64,000 bases of DNA from positions 248,001-312,000 of the forward strand of contig NZ_CP037422.1 in NCBI RefSeq assembly GCF_007748175.1, given 5' to 3'. This stretch comes from Gimesia aquarii (GTDB taxonomy: Bacteria; Planctomycetota; Planctomycetia; Planctomycetales; Planctomycetaceae). Below, in pieces: positions 17,873 through 27,771 of this stretch. Numbering within the stretch: the stretch's first letter is position 1; each line of letters begins with the position of its first letter. The notes beneath the pieces were generated by a model. The model made no database searches. It was not told the DNA's origin and worked only from the letters and a program-made list of their open reading frames with translations. The position numbers and the translations under genes are program-made.

Positions 17873-18445
17873 ATGGCATTTTCTCTCACCTATCAAAGTC
17901 ACTCATTCACATTCGAAACCGCTCCGGAGTTGTTTTCTCCCAAAAATCTTGACAGGGGAACGGAGGCAATGTTATCGACGGTGACATTCGAACCCGGTCA
18001 GCGTGTGTTAGACCTGGGTTGCGGATATGGTGTCGTGGGAATTTTGGCAGCGAAAATAGTAGGACCAGAAAATGTCGTAATGACTGACATTGAGCGGGCA
18101 GCGGTACAGTTTGCACGGCACAATGCAGAGCAGAATCAGGTTGACGCTGTGGAAATCATGCAGAGTGATGGTCTGAATGATCACCACGAATCCGACTTCG
18201 ACTGGATTTTGTCGAATCCCCCTTATCATACCGATTTTTCAATCGCTAAAAATTTCATTATGAAAGGCTTTAACCGATTAAAAATCGGTGGTCGGATGGT
18301 GATGGTCACGCGTCGTCGGCTCTGGTATCAGAAAAAACTGACGAGTATTTTTGGAGGCGTCGATGTGAAAGAGATTGACGGCTATTTTGTGTTTCATGCC
18401 GAGAAACGACGTGCGACTTATGCTGCCAAGAAACGTAGACGGTGA
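17873..18445 (+). CDS. RsmC/RlmG-like class I methyltransferase
   Basis: This 190-residue protein has SAM-binding motif I in RVLDLGCGYGVVGILAA, an acidic MTDIERAA at the end of the second strand, and the catalytic SNPPYHTDFS motif. That combination marks the N2-guanine methyltransferases of the RsmC/RlmG group that act on rRNA. It corresponds to the C-terminal catalytic half; the N-terminal pseudo-catalytic half of E. coli RsmC is absent, which is usual in this shorter bacterial type (B. subtilis YbxB-like). The C-terminus is basic (KKRRR), fitting RNA binding. The gene stands alone, divergent from the symporter fusion. Confidence 0.88.
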   Translation: MAFSLTYQSHSFTFETAPELFSPKNLDRGTEAMLSTVTFEPGQRVLDLGCGYGVVGILAAKIVGPENVVMTDIERAAVQFARHNAEQNQVDAVEIMQSDGLNDHHESDFDWILSNPPYHTDFSIAKNFIMKGFNRLKIGGRMVMVTRRRLWYQKKLTSIFGGVDVKEIDGYFVFHAEKRRATYAAKKRRR

Positions 18446-18519
18446 GTTGAAAGTGCTTTTTTGCTACCACGAAAGAACACAAAATTAACTATGGGTGTTT
18501 GGAAACTTAATTCTGAAGT

Positions 18520-19467
18520 TTAGTCTTTTATAGCAGCCTGGCGAAAATTATTAGTATGAAATTGCATAATTTTGAGTCCTTCTTTTTGATAAATTTTCAC
18601 GGCACTATGTGGTACTTCGGGAACGATGAGTTTTTCAAATGGGATTTTGAGTGAATCCAGGAATTTCATGTAGGCGAGGTTATTCTCGTAATTGAACCCT
18701 TTGGTGCCGACATGAATTAAGATCCGGAGGTCTGGTTCAGGATGTTTTGCATACTCGCGGGCCAGATCGTATGTGTTATAGCCTTTGGCGAAGATTAGAT
18801 TTGGGTTTTCGCGCCCGTTTTCTTCCGAGATGCGTTTCTCAGTGGCATGACCGGCTCCCCCCGGCGCTGCAGAACAAAATAATTGTGGATGTTTAAACAT
18901 GATGCGCGTGGTGCCGCGACCACCTTGCGAAAAGCCTTCGATTCCACGGCCTTTGCGGTCGGCAATAGTACGATAGGTTTTATCAATATGTGGAATCAGC
19001 TCTTTCACAAAGACATCTTCCCCCATCGCGTTCTCACGTTCGGGCAGATTATAGTGACTGACCGGTCCTCCGTTTACAAACACATAGATCATCGGTGTGA
19101 CATCACCGGCTGTCATATGTTTGTTGATGTATTCGGCGAGGCGTACACTTTTTGTTTCACTGCCGGGGCGGCCACCATGCAGGTAGTACACAACGGGAAA
19201 TCGTCGTTTCTTGTTTTCGGGTGCCTCGTATTGTGGAGGCAGGTAGATGCAGTAGCCGACATCAACTTTCATCGACGGACTATGAAATGTTCCATGCTGC
19301 ACACCGGGAAGTTTTTGTTTTAGTTCATTCACCCAGCGAAAGGGCTGCGGCTTCTTCTTCCGTTTCTTATTCTGCCCACAAACTGGGTTGGAAATGAGTA
19401 ACAGGGCCAATGCGATGGCGAAGCTTATGTGAAATATCTGTTTGAATTGGTGGATTCGAGATGGCAT
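18520..19467 (-). CDS. Secreted esterase of the alpha/beta hydrolase (esterase D/feruloyl esterase-like) family
   Basis: This 315-residue protein has a signal peptide (about 1-31) and a basic linker (KKRKKKPQPF). The hydrolase core shows the oxyanion-region PVVYYLHGG and the nucleophile elbow GFSQGG, with Ser as catalytic residue. A late VPEVPHSA segment carries the probable catalytic His. It resembles putative esterases annotated as esterase D or carbohydrate esterase family 1, which remove acyl groups from polysaccharides. A periplasmic role in glycan degradation is plausible but inferred. It ends 74 bp from the convergent methyltransferase gene. Confidence 0.88.
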   Translation of the reverse strand: MPSRIHQFKQIFHISFAIALALLLISNPVCGQNKKRKKKPQPFRWVNELKQKLPGVQHGTFHSPSMKVDVGYCIYLPPQYEAPENKKRRFPVVYYLHGGRPGSETKSVRLAEYINKHMTAGDVTPMIYVFVNGGPVSHYNLPERENAMGEDVFVKELIPHIDKTYRTIADRKGRGIEGFSQGGRGTTRIMFKHPQLFCSAAPGGAGHATEKRISEENGRENPNLIFAKGYNTYDLAREYAKHPEPDLRILIHVGTKGFNYENNLAYMKFLDSLKIPFEKLIVPEVPHSAVKIYQKEGLKIMQFHTNNFRQAAIKD

Positions 19468-19786
19468 GTTAGATACTTGGTTCCAGGGCTGATGTTTTCG
19501 TTTGGATGGTCATTCAATCTGCTGAACAGTTTTACGAGATAAGAATCCCTTATTGTAATCACTTCTGCTTTCTCATGTCTAAACGTATTTCCGAATTTAA
19601 ATTCTTTCTTGCCAGTGGTCCGGCTTGTTCTATTTATTACATGCGTCGCTACTGTTCATGATTTTCAGTTAGAGTCACTGGGCGCTATTTCATATCATTT
19701 CTAACCGAATTCAATTTCAGTGACTGGGACTCATTTACATTCCTCAGTCATGCCTGGGTTGTCTGCTTACACAGGAAAGGTTTGTT

Positions 19787-20305
19787 ATGTATGCGTTTCT
19801 CTGGTTCAGAATCAGTTTTTCATTGTTGATCTTGTTACATCATGCAAACCGGCGTGAGGCGGTCAAGAAAAACTTTTGCGCATTATTGTCTGAGAAGTGG
19901 TCAAAAATAGCGACTTTGTTTCAATTGAACTGGCTGAAAGTGAGCTCAAACGGGGCAAAACGTTACGAGATAGAATTAACATATTCTCAAGATGCAGGTG
20001 ATCATCAGCAAAAAAAGGACGTTTTTGTGGTGCGAACATTTTCAGTATTCACGATGTACACTCATCAGAAAAAAGCTCCTCGCGCGCGACGCAGATCACA
20101 GAGTTTCAAGAACAGCACGACGGTGTCAAGTACAAAATATTTAGCTAAATTCGATCAGAAAAAAGCGGTTCGAAAATATCTGATAGAGTTAATTGGGTTT
20201 CCAGTTCAGGCGATGTGTGATCCGTTTATTCGATGTCAGCCATCCAGTCCTGCAGGGCACGAACTTGAGGTGTGGCGTCTTCTGCTAAAGCCTCCAGAGC
20301 CTTGA
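19787..20305 (+). CDS. Doubtful hypothetical basic protein overlapping the 3' end of carB
   Basis: A 172-codon reading frame starts at ATG 19787 behind a good AGGAAAGG at 19773-19780. The product has a short hydrophobic N-terminus and a strongly basic remainder with no family I recognise. The last 80 bases run antisense into carB, which is unusual for a real gene. Much of the frame otherwise fills a 758-bp gap (19468-20225) in which I see no RNA gene or repeat. I list it because of the ribosome binding site only; it may be spurious. Confidence 0.22.
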   Translation: MYAFLWFRISFSLLILLHHANRREAVKKNFCALLSEKWSKIATLFQLNWLKVSSNGAKRYEIELTYSQDAGDHQQKKDVFVVRTFSVFTMYTHQKKAPRARRRSQSFKNSTTVSSTKYLAKFDQKKAVRKYLIELIGFPVQAMCDPFIRCQPSSPAGHELEVWRLLLKPPEP

Positions 20306-23300
20306 CGACTGCCAGACATCCGGGAATTGTGGTGACACACGTTACACCATACGTAACGGATGCAGAACGGATCTTACCCTCATCGGTGCGCGAACCTTTT
20401 CCGCTGGGTGTATTGAAGATAAATTGCACATCTTGATTCGCCATCATGTCCAGCAGGTTTGGCCGGCCTTCTTTCAACTTCTTTACGGTGGAGACTTCGA
20501 TGCCAGCCTCTTGAAGAACGCGTGCGGTTCCTGAAGTCGAGACGATTTTAAATCCCATCTCGATCAAGCGACGTGCGGGTTCAATCATAGTTTCCTTATA
20601 GACGTCTGCCATGCTGATAAAAACAGTTCCTTCAGAATGCAGAGTCGTATTTGCGGCTAACTGACTTTTGGCAAACGCGAGAGCGAAGCCTTTGGAGATT
20701 CCCATCACCTCGCCCGTGGAACGCATTTCCGGGCCGAGGATGATATCGACTCCCAGGAATCGAGAAAAGGGGAAGACGCTCTCTTTGACTGAAGTATGTT
20801 GAGGTACAATTTCCCTTGTCACGCCTTGTTCCAGCAGTGGAACACCGGCCATGACTTTCGCGGCGACACGCGGTAATGAGAGGCCTGTGGCTTTTGAAAC
20901 GAACGGTGATGTACGACTCGCACGGGGGTTCACTTCCAGAATATAGACTGTGTATCCGTCTTCAGTCTGTTTGACGGCAAACTGGATATTCATTAAGCCA
21001 CATACTTTTAATTCTCGTGCGAGCGCGTAAGTGGCGCGTTTGATCTCATCAATCACAGAGTCGGGTAAAGAGTGTGGAGGCAGCACACAAGCAGAGTCAC
21101 CAGAGTGAACTCCCGCTTCCTCGATGTGCTCCATAACTCCTCCGACCAGTGTGGTGATTCCATCAGAAATGGCATCGACGTCGACCTCAATCGCATCTTC
21201 CAGGAACTGATCAACGAGCACCGGGTGATCAGGAGATGCATTGACGGCTTCATGCATATAGCGTACAAGGGATTCTTCATCATAACAGATTTCCATTGCA
21301 CGGCCGCCCAACACATAGCTGGGACGAACCAGAATGGGATAACTGATTTCGTTTGCAACGGCACGTGCACTTTCTGTATCGGTGGCGATTCCATTTGGTG
21401 GTTGATGCAGTTCGAGTTTCTCAAGAATAGCCTGAAAGCGTTCCCGATCTTCGGCGGCATCGATCATTTCGGGGCTGGTACCAATAATATTAACACCGGC
21501 AGCTTCAAGACCACGGGCGAGATTGAGAGGTGTTTGACCGCCGAATTGTACAATCACCCCATCAGGCTGCATGCGATCGCAGATATTTAAAACATCTTCA
21601 GTTGTTAACGGTTCAAAGAATAAATGATCGGACGTGTCATAATCAGTCGAAACCGTCTCGGGATTCGAATTGACCATGATGCTTTCAATACCCAACTCCC
21701 GCAAAGCGAACGAGGCCTGACAGCAACAATAATCGAACTCAATCCCCTGTCCAATACGGTTAGGACCTCCTCCCAGAATCATGATTCGTCGATTTTGTTC
21801 CGGGTTAGCTGGCGTTTCGTTTTCCTGTTCGTAAGTGGAATAAAAATAGGGAGTATATGCTTCGAATTCCGCCGCACAGGTATCGACTTGCTTGAATGTG
21901 GCTTCGATTCCCAAATTTTTACGGTATTGGCGAACATCCATTTCTGTGGAGTCCAACCAGAAGGCCAGCTGTTTGTCGGAATAACCATACTGCTTCGCCT
22001 TTTTCATGAATGCGAAGTCAAGGTCTTCCAGTCGAGAACAATTACAAATCTCCTCTTCAAACTCAACCAATTGTTTAATGTGGTTCAGGAACCAGGGATC
22101 GATATCACTTAATTCATGAATCTGTTCGGTGGTCATGCCGAGTTTGAATGCATAGCGAATGAAGAAAATGCGTTCTTCGTTTGGAATCGACAATCTGGAT
22201 TCAATGAAATCCTGGGAAGGTTGTTTCGACGTTCCCCACAGATCTTTATTGCCGCCTCCCAAGCCGAAGTGTCCGATTTCCAGCCCGCGTAAGGCTTTTT
22301 GCAGCGATTCTTTAAATGTACGTCCAATGGCCATGGTTTCGCCAACAGATTTCATCTGTACTGTTAACACAGAATCGGCATCGACAAATTTTTCGAATGT
22401 CCAGCGTGGAATTTTTGTCACGACATAATCAATCGTAGGTTCGAAACAAGCGAGTGTTTCGCGCGTAATGTCGTTCCTGATTTCATCCAGTCGATATCCG
22501 ACAGCGAGTTTTGCAGCAATTTTGGCAATTGGAAATCCGGTTGCTTTAGAGGCGAGTGCACTCGAGCGGCTGACACGAGGATTCATTTCAATAATCGTCA
22601 TCCGGCCGGTATCGGGGTTGATTGCAAACTGGACATTGGAACCACCCGTTTCGACGCCAATTTCCCTCATACAGGCGATCGTGGCATCACGCATCCGTTG
22701 ATATTCTTTATCAGTCAAGGTTTGTGCCGGTGCGACGGTAATGGAATCTCCCGTATGAACTCCCATCGGATCGAAGTTTTCGATCGCACAAATAATCACC
22801 ACATTATCGGCCCGATCACGCATGACCTCCATTTCATACTCTTTCCACCCGAGGATGGACTCTTCGAGCAAGACTTCATTCACCGGAGAAAGAGCCAGCC
22901 CGCTACGTACTTTTTCTTCGAATTCCTCGCGGTTATAGGCAACTCCCCCTCCCGTGCCCCCTAAGGTATAACTGGCCCGAATGATCATCGGGAGGCTGAT
23001 GTCTCTTAAGGCGGCGTTTGCCTCTTCCATATTATGGACGACCGCACTTCGAGGGCAGTCGAGCCCAATTTTCATCATGGCTTCTTTGAACTGATCACGG
23101 CTTTCGGCTTTAGCAATCACCTCTTCTTTGGCACCGATCAACTCGACTCCCAATTGATCAAGGATTCCCCGTCGTGCCAGGTCCATTGCCGCATTCAAGC
23201 CGGTCTGCCCGCCCAAAGTCGGCAGCAGTGCATCTGGTTTTTCGATCTCGATCACTTTTTGAATATATTGCCAGGTGATCGGTTCAATATAAGTTCGATG

Positions 23301-23483
23301 AGCGGTTTCCGGGTCAGTCATAATTGTGGCTGGATTGGAGTTCACCAACACAACCTCATAACCGTCTTCTCTTAAAGCTTTACATGCTTGTGTACCGGAA
23401 TAGTCAAATTCACAAGCCTGGCCAATTACGATGGGACCGGAGCCGATGATTAAAATTTTATGGATATCGTCGCGTCTGGGCAC
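20226..23483 (-). CDS. carB: Carbamoyl-phosphate synthase large subunit
   Basis: This 1085-residue protein is full-length for the family. It has two homologous ATP-grasp halves: the first begins [21 protein letters not shown], the second [23 protein letters not shown]-binding and phosphate-contact segments include [12 protein letters not shown] and [13 protein letters not shown]. The C-terminal methylglyoxal-synthase-like allosteric domain (about 945-1085) includes [15 protein letters not shown]. CarB makes carbamoyl phosphate from bicarbonate, ATP and ammonia delivered by CarA, feeding pyrimidine and arginine synthesis. carA is not in the window. The gene is divergent from an ammonium transporter-kinase fusion 782 bp away. 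Confidence 0.98.
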   Translation of the reverse strand: MPRRDDIHKILIIGSGPIVIGQACEFDYSGTQACKALREDGYEVVLVNSNPATIMTDPETAHRTYIEPITWQYIQKVIEIEKPDALLPTLGGQTGLNAAMDLARRGILDQLGVELIGAKEEVIAKAESRDQFKEAMMKIGLDCPRSAVVHNMEEANAALRDISLPMIIRASYTLGGTGGGVAYNREEFEEKVRSGLALSPVNEVLLEESILGWKEYEMEVMRDRADNVVIICAIENFDPMGVHTGDSITVAPAQTLTDKEYQRMRDATIACMREIGVETGGSNVQFAINPDTGRMTIIEMNPRVSRSSALASKATGFPIAKIAAKLAVGYRLDEIRNDITRETLACFEPTIDYVVTKIPRWTFEKFVDADSVLTVQMKSVGETMAIGRTFKESLQKALRGLEIGHFGLGGGNKDLWGTSKQPSQDFIESRLSIPNEERIFFIRYAFKLGMTTEQIHELSDIDPWFLNHIKQLVEFEEEICNCSRLEDLDFAFMKKAKQYGYSDKQLAFWLDSTEMDVRQYRKNLGIEATFKQVDTCAAEFEAYTPYFYSTYEQENETPANPEQNRRIMILGGGPNRIGQGIEFDYCCCQASFALRELGIESIMVNSNPETVSTDYDTSDHLFFEPLTTEDVLNICDRMQPDGVIVQFGGQTPLNLARGLEAAGVNIIGTSPEMIDAAEDRERFQAILEKLELHQPPNGIATDTESARAVANEISYPILVRPSYVLGGRAMEICYDEESLVRYMHEAVNASPDHPVLVDQFLEDAIEVDVDAISDGITTLVGGVMEHIEEAGVHSGDSACVLPPHSLPDSVIDEIKRATYALARELKVCGLMNIQFAVKQTEDGYTVYILEVNPRASRTSPFVSKATGLSLPRVAAKVMAGVPLLEQGVTREIVPQHTSVKESVFPFSRFLGVDIILGPEMRSTGEVMGISKGFALAFAKSQLAANTTLHSEGTVFISMADVYKETMIEPARRLIEMGFKIVSTSGTARVLQEAGIEVSTVKKLKEGRPNLLDMMANQDVQFIFNTPSGKGSRTDEGKIRSASVTYGVTCVTTIPGCLAVVKALEALAEDATPQVRALQDWMADIE

Positions 23484-23982
23484 TTTCTTACGTCACCTTA
23501 ACAGCAAATGTACATTGTTTTTTGGCTGAAATACCTATTTTTGCGCAAATCTTCTCAACGTTAACAAGCCATCCAAAATAATCAAGGAATGCAGGCCAGA
23601 AAGTCTCAGAACAGACTGGCTTCAGAGCGCATCAGAATGCAACCAGGAGTTGCATCTAAGAGGGATTCCTAGAAATTCTAGTAAATATTACTTAGCGAAA
23701 CGGAGAATTTCAGATGTATTTCTGAAACAGGAAATCAAATTGACGGCTAGCTGCCTACCCTTAAAATCATCACTCGATCTTGAATTTTGAATCCGAGGTT
23801 TGCTTCTCTCAGAGCGGATAACAAAAGAAACACGATTTCCATAAATAATTCACAATATAAGTTCGGACCAGAGGAACTGAAATGATCTGTCCGGCTGTAA
23901 CAATTTTACTAAGTAGTTCTAGTATCTGATGCGAGTTATAAGTTCTTTTTTATGAACCCTTTTCTAAATAGGAGGGTTTTGC

Positions 23983-24063
23983 ATGATTACCTACGTTCAC
24001 ATAGACAAAATAAACCTTATACCTCCCATTCGATACAGGCTTTTCATGCACTTCGCTTCCTGA
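23983..24063 (+). CDS. Candidate 26-residue micro-protein or leader peptide
   Basis: AGGAGGG at 23970-23976 is the best Shine-Dalgarno match in this part of the window and sits 6-7 bases before ATG 23983. The frame encodes 26 residues (MITYVHIDKINLIPPIRYRL then six more) and stops at 24061-24063. It ends 202 bp before the Amt-kinase gene, inside its probable leader. No similarity is recognised. It could be a regulatory leader peptide or a coincidence. Confidence 0.28.
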   Translation: MITYVHIDKINLIPPIRYRLFMHFAS

Positions 24064-24111
24064 AATGAACAGCATGTGAATTTGTTGAGTTAAGGCCTCG
24101 TGTTTACTGAA

Positions 24112-24178
24112 AACGACATAAGCTTTTCTTACATGATGTAGTGAGGTGAAATTGCCTCATTCTCTTGAGTTTGTCGTT
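24112..24178 (+). promoter_or_regulatory. Candidate structured leader upstream of the Amt-kinase gene
   Basis: AACGACA (24112-24118) pairs with TGTCGTT (24172-24178), enclosing a second stem TGAGG (24142-24146) with CCTCA (24155-24159). The element lies 87 bases before the start codon at 24266. It has no terminator T-run. A regulatory RNA role is only a suggestion. Confidence 0.25.
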
Positions 24179-24265
24179 AATGAACAAAAGAGAACAGTTA
24201 GAACATCATGTCACTAATACGTTTCACCTTAAATCGATCTTCATGATAAATGAGTAGAAGTTACC

Positions 24266-26950
24266 ATGGATCTTCACCAACAAATTGACATTGTCTGGGT
24301 TCTTGTTTGCACTATTTTTGTACTGTTTATGCAGGCAGGATTTTGCTGTCTGGAATCCGGTTTATCTCGGTCAAAAAACAGCATCCACGTTGCGATTAAG
24401 AACGTCGTAGATGTGTGCGTTGTCGGCATACTTTTCTGGATTTTCGGATTCGGATTGATGTTTGGGACGACCACGGGTGGTTTGATTGGAACTTCTCACT
24501 TTCCCTATTTGAACCCGGGAACCGATAACTTTTTATCAGCCTTTTTCCTTTTTCAGCTGATGCTATGTGTCACTGCCGCCACAATTGCGTCGGGTGCTTC
24601 TGCAGAGAGAATGCGATTTACTGCCTATGTGATTCTGGCGGTTGTTCTTGGCGGACTGATTTATCCGGTTTTCGGTCATTGGGCCTGGACCAGTCACTTT
24701 GCTGGAAAAGCTCCCGGATGGTTGGAATCTCTCGGATTTAAAGACTTCAGTGGTTCAACAGTCGTTCATTCGATTGGTGCGTGGGCAGCATTAGCCTCAA
24801 TTGTCATTATCGGACCACGGCTTGGAAGATTTGATAAAACGCAAAGCAAACGCAAATTCAAAGGACATAACCTGACATTAGCAACGACCGGTGTGTTTAT
24901 TCTATGGATAGGTTGGTTTGGATTTAACGGTGGGAGCGAATTTGGTTTTACATCTCATGTTCCTCAAATATTGATTAACACATTTATTGCATCAGCCTTT
25001 GGTGCCACTACCTTACTGATCTGGCAGTTCTATCAACGTAAGCAGATAGAAATTGAAAATATTCTGAATGGACTCCTGGCGGGTCTCGTAGCCAGTAGTG
25101 CCAGTTGCGACGTGATTTCGCCTATTTCGGCCGCCATGATCGGAGTCATCGCTGCGATTGTGATGGAATGTGGTGTCTGGCTTCTGGAACGTTGTCAACT
25201 GGATGATACGATTGGTGTCATTCCCGTACATGGTTTTGCTGGTGTCTGGGGAACACTTGCCGTCGCGTTTTTTGTTCCGGCAGAATTTCTGACTCATTCG
25301 CGATTTGAACAATTTTTAGTCCAATTACTGGGGTGTGCTGTTTGTTTCGTTTGGTGTTTTTCTTTTTGCTGGGTCACGCTACGAATCGTAAGCAAGTATG
25401 TGCGTCTGCGAGCCACATCTGAAGAAGAAGAGATGGGATTAAATATGGCAGATCATGGTACTTCGACAGAAATGTATGATTTACTCAATTCGATGGAGCG
25501 ACATATTCAGGGTGATTCCAGCCCTATTGAGGACTTGGATGAACATAGCGATGTGGGATTGATTGCCCAACAATATAATCGTGTCTCAGAAAAACGTGAT
25601 CAGGCACTGAACGAACTTCAGAGTCGAACAAATAATCTAGAATTAGTTCGCTCGGAACTGGAAAAGAAAACGTCCGAGTTGGAAGTGAAAGCCGAACGCC
25701 TGAAGAAAGCTAATGAAGATGCAGAGGCAGCATCTCGTGCCAAAAGCGAATTTCTGGCAAATATGAGTCACGAAATCAGAACACCTATGACAGCTGTTCT
25801 GGGATACACGGATTTATTAATAGAAGAAAGCTGGGGACGTCCTGGAAGTTTGAAGTTACTTGATGTCATCAAAAGAAATGGAAATTATTTACTGGAACTC
25901 ATTAATGATATTCTTGATCTTTCCAAAATAGAGTCAGGAAATCTCACAGTTGAAACAATTCAATTTTCCCTGATGGAAAAAATGAAAGAAATTCAGTCAT
26001 TAATGAATATTCGCGCTGAACATCAGGAAATTCGATTCAAGTTAACATTTAACGGAAAAATACCCGAACGAATTCAGAGCGATCCCACTCGACTCAAGCA
26101 GATTCTTATTAACCTGATTGGTAACGCTATTAAATTCACACCTGATGGTGGAAAAGTCTCCGTAGAAACATCATTCCTGGAATCAGAGTCGGGCAAACCA
26201 ATGTTACAGTTCAAAATTCAGGATACAGGCATTGGGATGACTCAGGAACAGATGAAGAATCTCTATCAACCATTTGTTCAAGCAGACTCTTCGACAACGC
26301 GTAAATTTGGAGGAACGGGACTAGGTTTGGCCATCAGTAAACGGCTTTCAGAAATGCTAGGTGGTGATTTGGTTTGTGATAGTGTTCCCGAACAAGGAAC
26401 TGTTTTCACCTTGACAATCAGTACTGGTGAAATGGAATCCATGTCGTTTCACGATGATCCCATGGCTGCCTTGAAGGCGATTCAAGTTGGCAGTCGAGAT
26501 AATTTTTCTGCTGACGGATCAGCACAACAAAAACCAAAAGGAACCTGTTCTGTACTTTTGGCTGAAGATGGAGTTGATAATCAACGATTGATTTCTACGC
26601 TTCTGAAGAAAGAAGGAGCGAAGGTCATGCTGGCAGAGAATGGAGATATTGCCTATAGATGTGCAATGAATGCGCGTGAGCAAGGTAACCCATTTGATGT
26701 CATCTTAATGGACATGTCGATGCCTGTATTAGATGGTTATGGTGCCACTAGAAAATTACGAGAACAGGGATATAATTTGCCCATTGTTGCTTTAACGGCA
26801 CACGCCATGAGTAGTGATCGTCAAAAATGTCTTGATGCAGGTTGTGATGACTATACTACAAAACCAGTTAATCGGAATAAACTCAGGGAAATTGTAGAGA
26901 CATATCAGTCACTGATCCCTGAAGAAGAGGTTGTAGAAACAGTGGGTTGA
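24266..26950 (+). CDS. Ammonium transporter (Amt) domain fused to sensor histidine kinase and receiver domain
   Basis: This 894-residue single protein has an 11-helix Amt domain (about 1-378) with both pore histidines in place: H168 in STVVHSIGAW and H322 in PVHGFAGVWG. The Amt C-terminal region (EEEEMGLNMADHG, 386-398) is followed by a coiled-coil linker (about 435-490). A HisKA domain carries phospho-accepting H502 in MSHEIRTPM. The ATPase domain shows N616/N620, DTGIGM (653-658) and GGTGLGL (682-688), and a receiver domain (about 760-880) has D816 and K866. It should sense or transport ammonium and pass phosphate to its own receiver; the final output partner is not evident. Amt-kinase fusions are known from the planctomycete Kuenenia; the added receiver makes this a hybrid form. 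Confidence 0.95.
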   Translation: MDLHQQIDIVWVLVCTIFVLFMQAGFCCLESGLSRSKNSIHVAIKNVVDVCVVGILFWIFGFGLMFGTTTGGLIGTSHFPYLNPGTDNFLSAFFLFQLMLCVTAATIASGASAERMRFTAYVILAVVLGGLIYPVFGHWAWTSHFAGKAPGWLESLGFKDFSGSTVVHSIGAWAALASIVIIGPRLGRFDKTQSKRKFKGHNLTLATTGVFILWIGWFGFNGGSEFGFTSHVPQILINTFIASAFGATTLLIWQFYQRKQIEIENILNGLLAGLVASSASCDVISPISAAMIGVIAAIVMECGVWLLERCQLDDTIGVIPVHGFAGVWGTLAVAFFVPAEFLTHSRFEQFLVQLLGCAVCFVWCFSFCWVTLRIVSKYVRLRATSEEEEMGLNMADHGTSTEMYDLLNSMERHIQGDSSPIEDLDEHSDVGLIAQQYNRVSEKRDQALNELQSRTNNLELVRSELEKKTSELEVKAERLKKANEDAEAASRAKSEFLANMSHEIRTPMTAVLGYTDLLIEESWGRPGSLKLLDVIKRNGNYLLELINDILDLSKIESGNLTVETIQFSLMEKMKEIQSLMNIRAEHQEIRFKLTFNGKIPERIQSDPTRLKQILINLIGNAIKFTPDGGKVSVETSFLESESGKPMLQFKIQDTGIGMTQEQMKNLYQPFVQADSSTTRKFGGTGLGLAISKRLSEMLGGDLVCDSVPEQGTVFTLTISTGEMESMSFHDDPMAALKAIQVGSRDNFSADGSAQQKPKGTCSVLLAEDGVDNQRLISTLLKKEGAKVMLAENGDIAYRCAMNAREQGNPFDVILMDMSMPVLDGYGATRKLREQGYNLPIVALTAHAMSSDRQKCLDAGCDDYTTKPVNRNKLREIVETYQSLIPEEEVVETVG

Positions 26951-26955
26951 TCGGT

Positions 26956-27423
26956 CTAGATTTTTTGTGCCAGCCGCTCAGAATTTTTTTTCAGAAATTC
27001 TGTGGCCCAATAATAACCATCTAACAACCCTGCTGTCTCATAGCCCATCAAGTGATAGGCGATAAAAATAGCCTCAATCGTTGCCAGACCTGTTTCTGGA
27101 TCATCAAACTGCTTGGATACACGTGGGTATGCGGTTTCCCAGACAGGTAAGCTTCGCACGGGCAGTTCTTCGTAAGCAGATGCCATTTTTTCAGCCAGAC
27201 GCCAGGTCCCATCCAGAACCAGCAATCCTGACGTGGCATCCGCTTTACTAATTTGTGGACCTCCCATTCCCAGACGGACGTAGCGTGTTAGCTTTTCAGG
27301 TTCTTTTCTGGGGAATTTCCAGAAAAGAAAATCATCTCTTGAACGTAATGTCTGAACTGTGCATTTACTTTTTCGTTCTTTAGGATGTACCACTATGATC
27401 GTAGGGAGATGAGAAACTAACAC
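26956..27423 (-). CDS. DTW/Tsr3-like (TDD superfamily) putative aminocarboxypropyltransferase
   Basis: This 155-residue protein starts at GTG 27421-27423. [14 protein letters not shown] resembles the DTW-domain motif, and [12 protein letters not shown] with [11 protein letters not shown] matches the C-terminal pattern of Tsr3/DUF367. The N-terminal HPKERKSKC and the [13 protein letters not shown] segment fit the same superfamily, whose members transfer the aminocarboxypropyl group of SAM to rRNA (Tsr3) or tRNA (TapT/DTW). I infer an RNA-modifying role; the target is unknown. It ends 5 bp from the convergent Amt-kinase gene and is downstream of the 59-residue gene on the same strand. Confidence 0.68.
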   Translation of the reverse strand: MLVSHLPTIIVVHPKERKSKCTVQTLRSRDDFLFWKFPRKEPEKLTRYVRLGMGGPQISKADATSGLLVLDGTWRLAEKMASAYEELPVRSLPVWETAYPRVSKQFDDPETGLATIEAIFIAYHLMGYETAGLLDGYYWATEFLKKNSERLAQKI

Positions 27424-27496
27424 GGTGCCCGGCTTTTTGCATACTATTAAAAATTTGCGAGTGTAATAAAAATTTTTGGAAAAAGATTATAACTAT

Positions 27497-27676
27497 TCAG
27501 GACTCTTCTTGAATTTTTTTAATTAACGCTTCCTGGTTGGCAATTTCTTGCTCGAGGTTTTTTACTTCCTGAGGGTCATCCATTTGCTCTTTGGCCCCCG
27601 TCAAACGCTGACGAAAATTCTGGATTTTTTTCCGTGCGACATCAATCTGTTTTTTCTGTTTCTTATTCAAACCCAT
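27497..27676 (-). CDS. Small basic coiled-coil protein, 59 residues
   Basis: ATG at 27674-27676 opens a 59-codon frame ending at TGA 27497-27499. The product starts MGLNKKQKKQIDVARKKIQN and continues as an uninterrupted, highly charged helix with heptad-like spacing of Leu, Ile and Val (for example EVKNLEQEIANQEALIKKIQ). It has no membrane segment. It lies 73 bp upstream of the DTW/Tsr3-like gene and 95 bp downstream of the BatA-like gene, all leftward. The clean codon structure and amphipathic helix argue it is real; the function is unknown, though a nucleic-acid-binding or adaptor role would suit its basic start. Confidence 0.72.
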   Translation of the reverse strand: MGLNKKQKKQIDVARKKIQNFRQRLTGAKEQMDDPQEVKNLEQEIANQEALIKKIQEES

Positions 27677-27771
27677 CGTTGTGTGTATTCCCTCTCAGAC
27701 AAAAAATCATGGTACCTGGAACTGGGGAGTATATCATAAGAGATTCTTTAGTTATAGACTCACATTGACAG

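Larger units (their letters stand above)
23484..24265. other. Long intergenic region between carB and the Amt-kinase gene
   Basis: This 782-bp AT-rich region holds no long gene. It contains several small hairpins: ATGCAAC/GTTGCAT at 23637-23655, a CTAGAA-a-TTCTAG palindrome near 23669-23681 and a TTTCAGA/TCTGAAA stem near 23708-23728. Nearer the transporter gene there are a 26-codon frame with an ideal ribosome binding site (23970-24063) and a nested stem-loop (24112-24178). The left part should contain the carB promoter and the right part the leader of the Amt-kinase gene. I could not identify a known riboswitch or small RNA. Confidence 0.6.

Noticed and set aside
23484-24265. Possible sigma-54 promoter or known riboswitch before the Amt-kinase gene
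   Set aside because: I found no GG-N10-GC pair with acceptable flanks and no known riboswitch core by eye; only generic hairpins are visible.
27548-27739. Plus-strand small frame opposite the 59-residue gene
   Set aside because: The opposite strand encodes a regular charged coiled helix, while this frame gives an aromatic-rich product without features.
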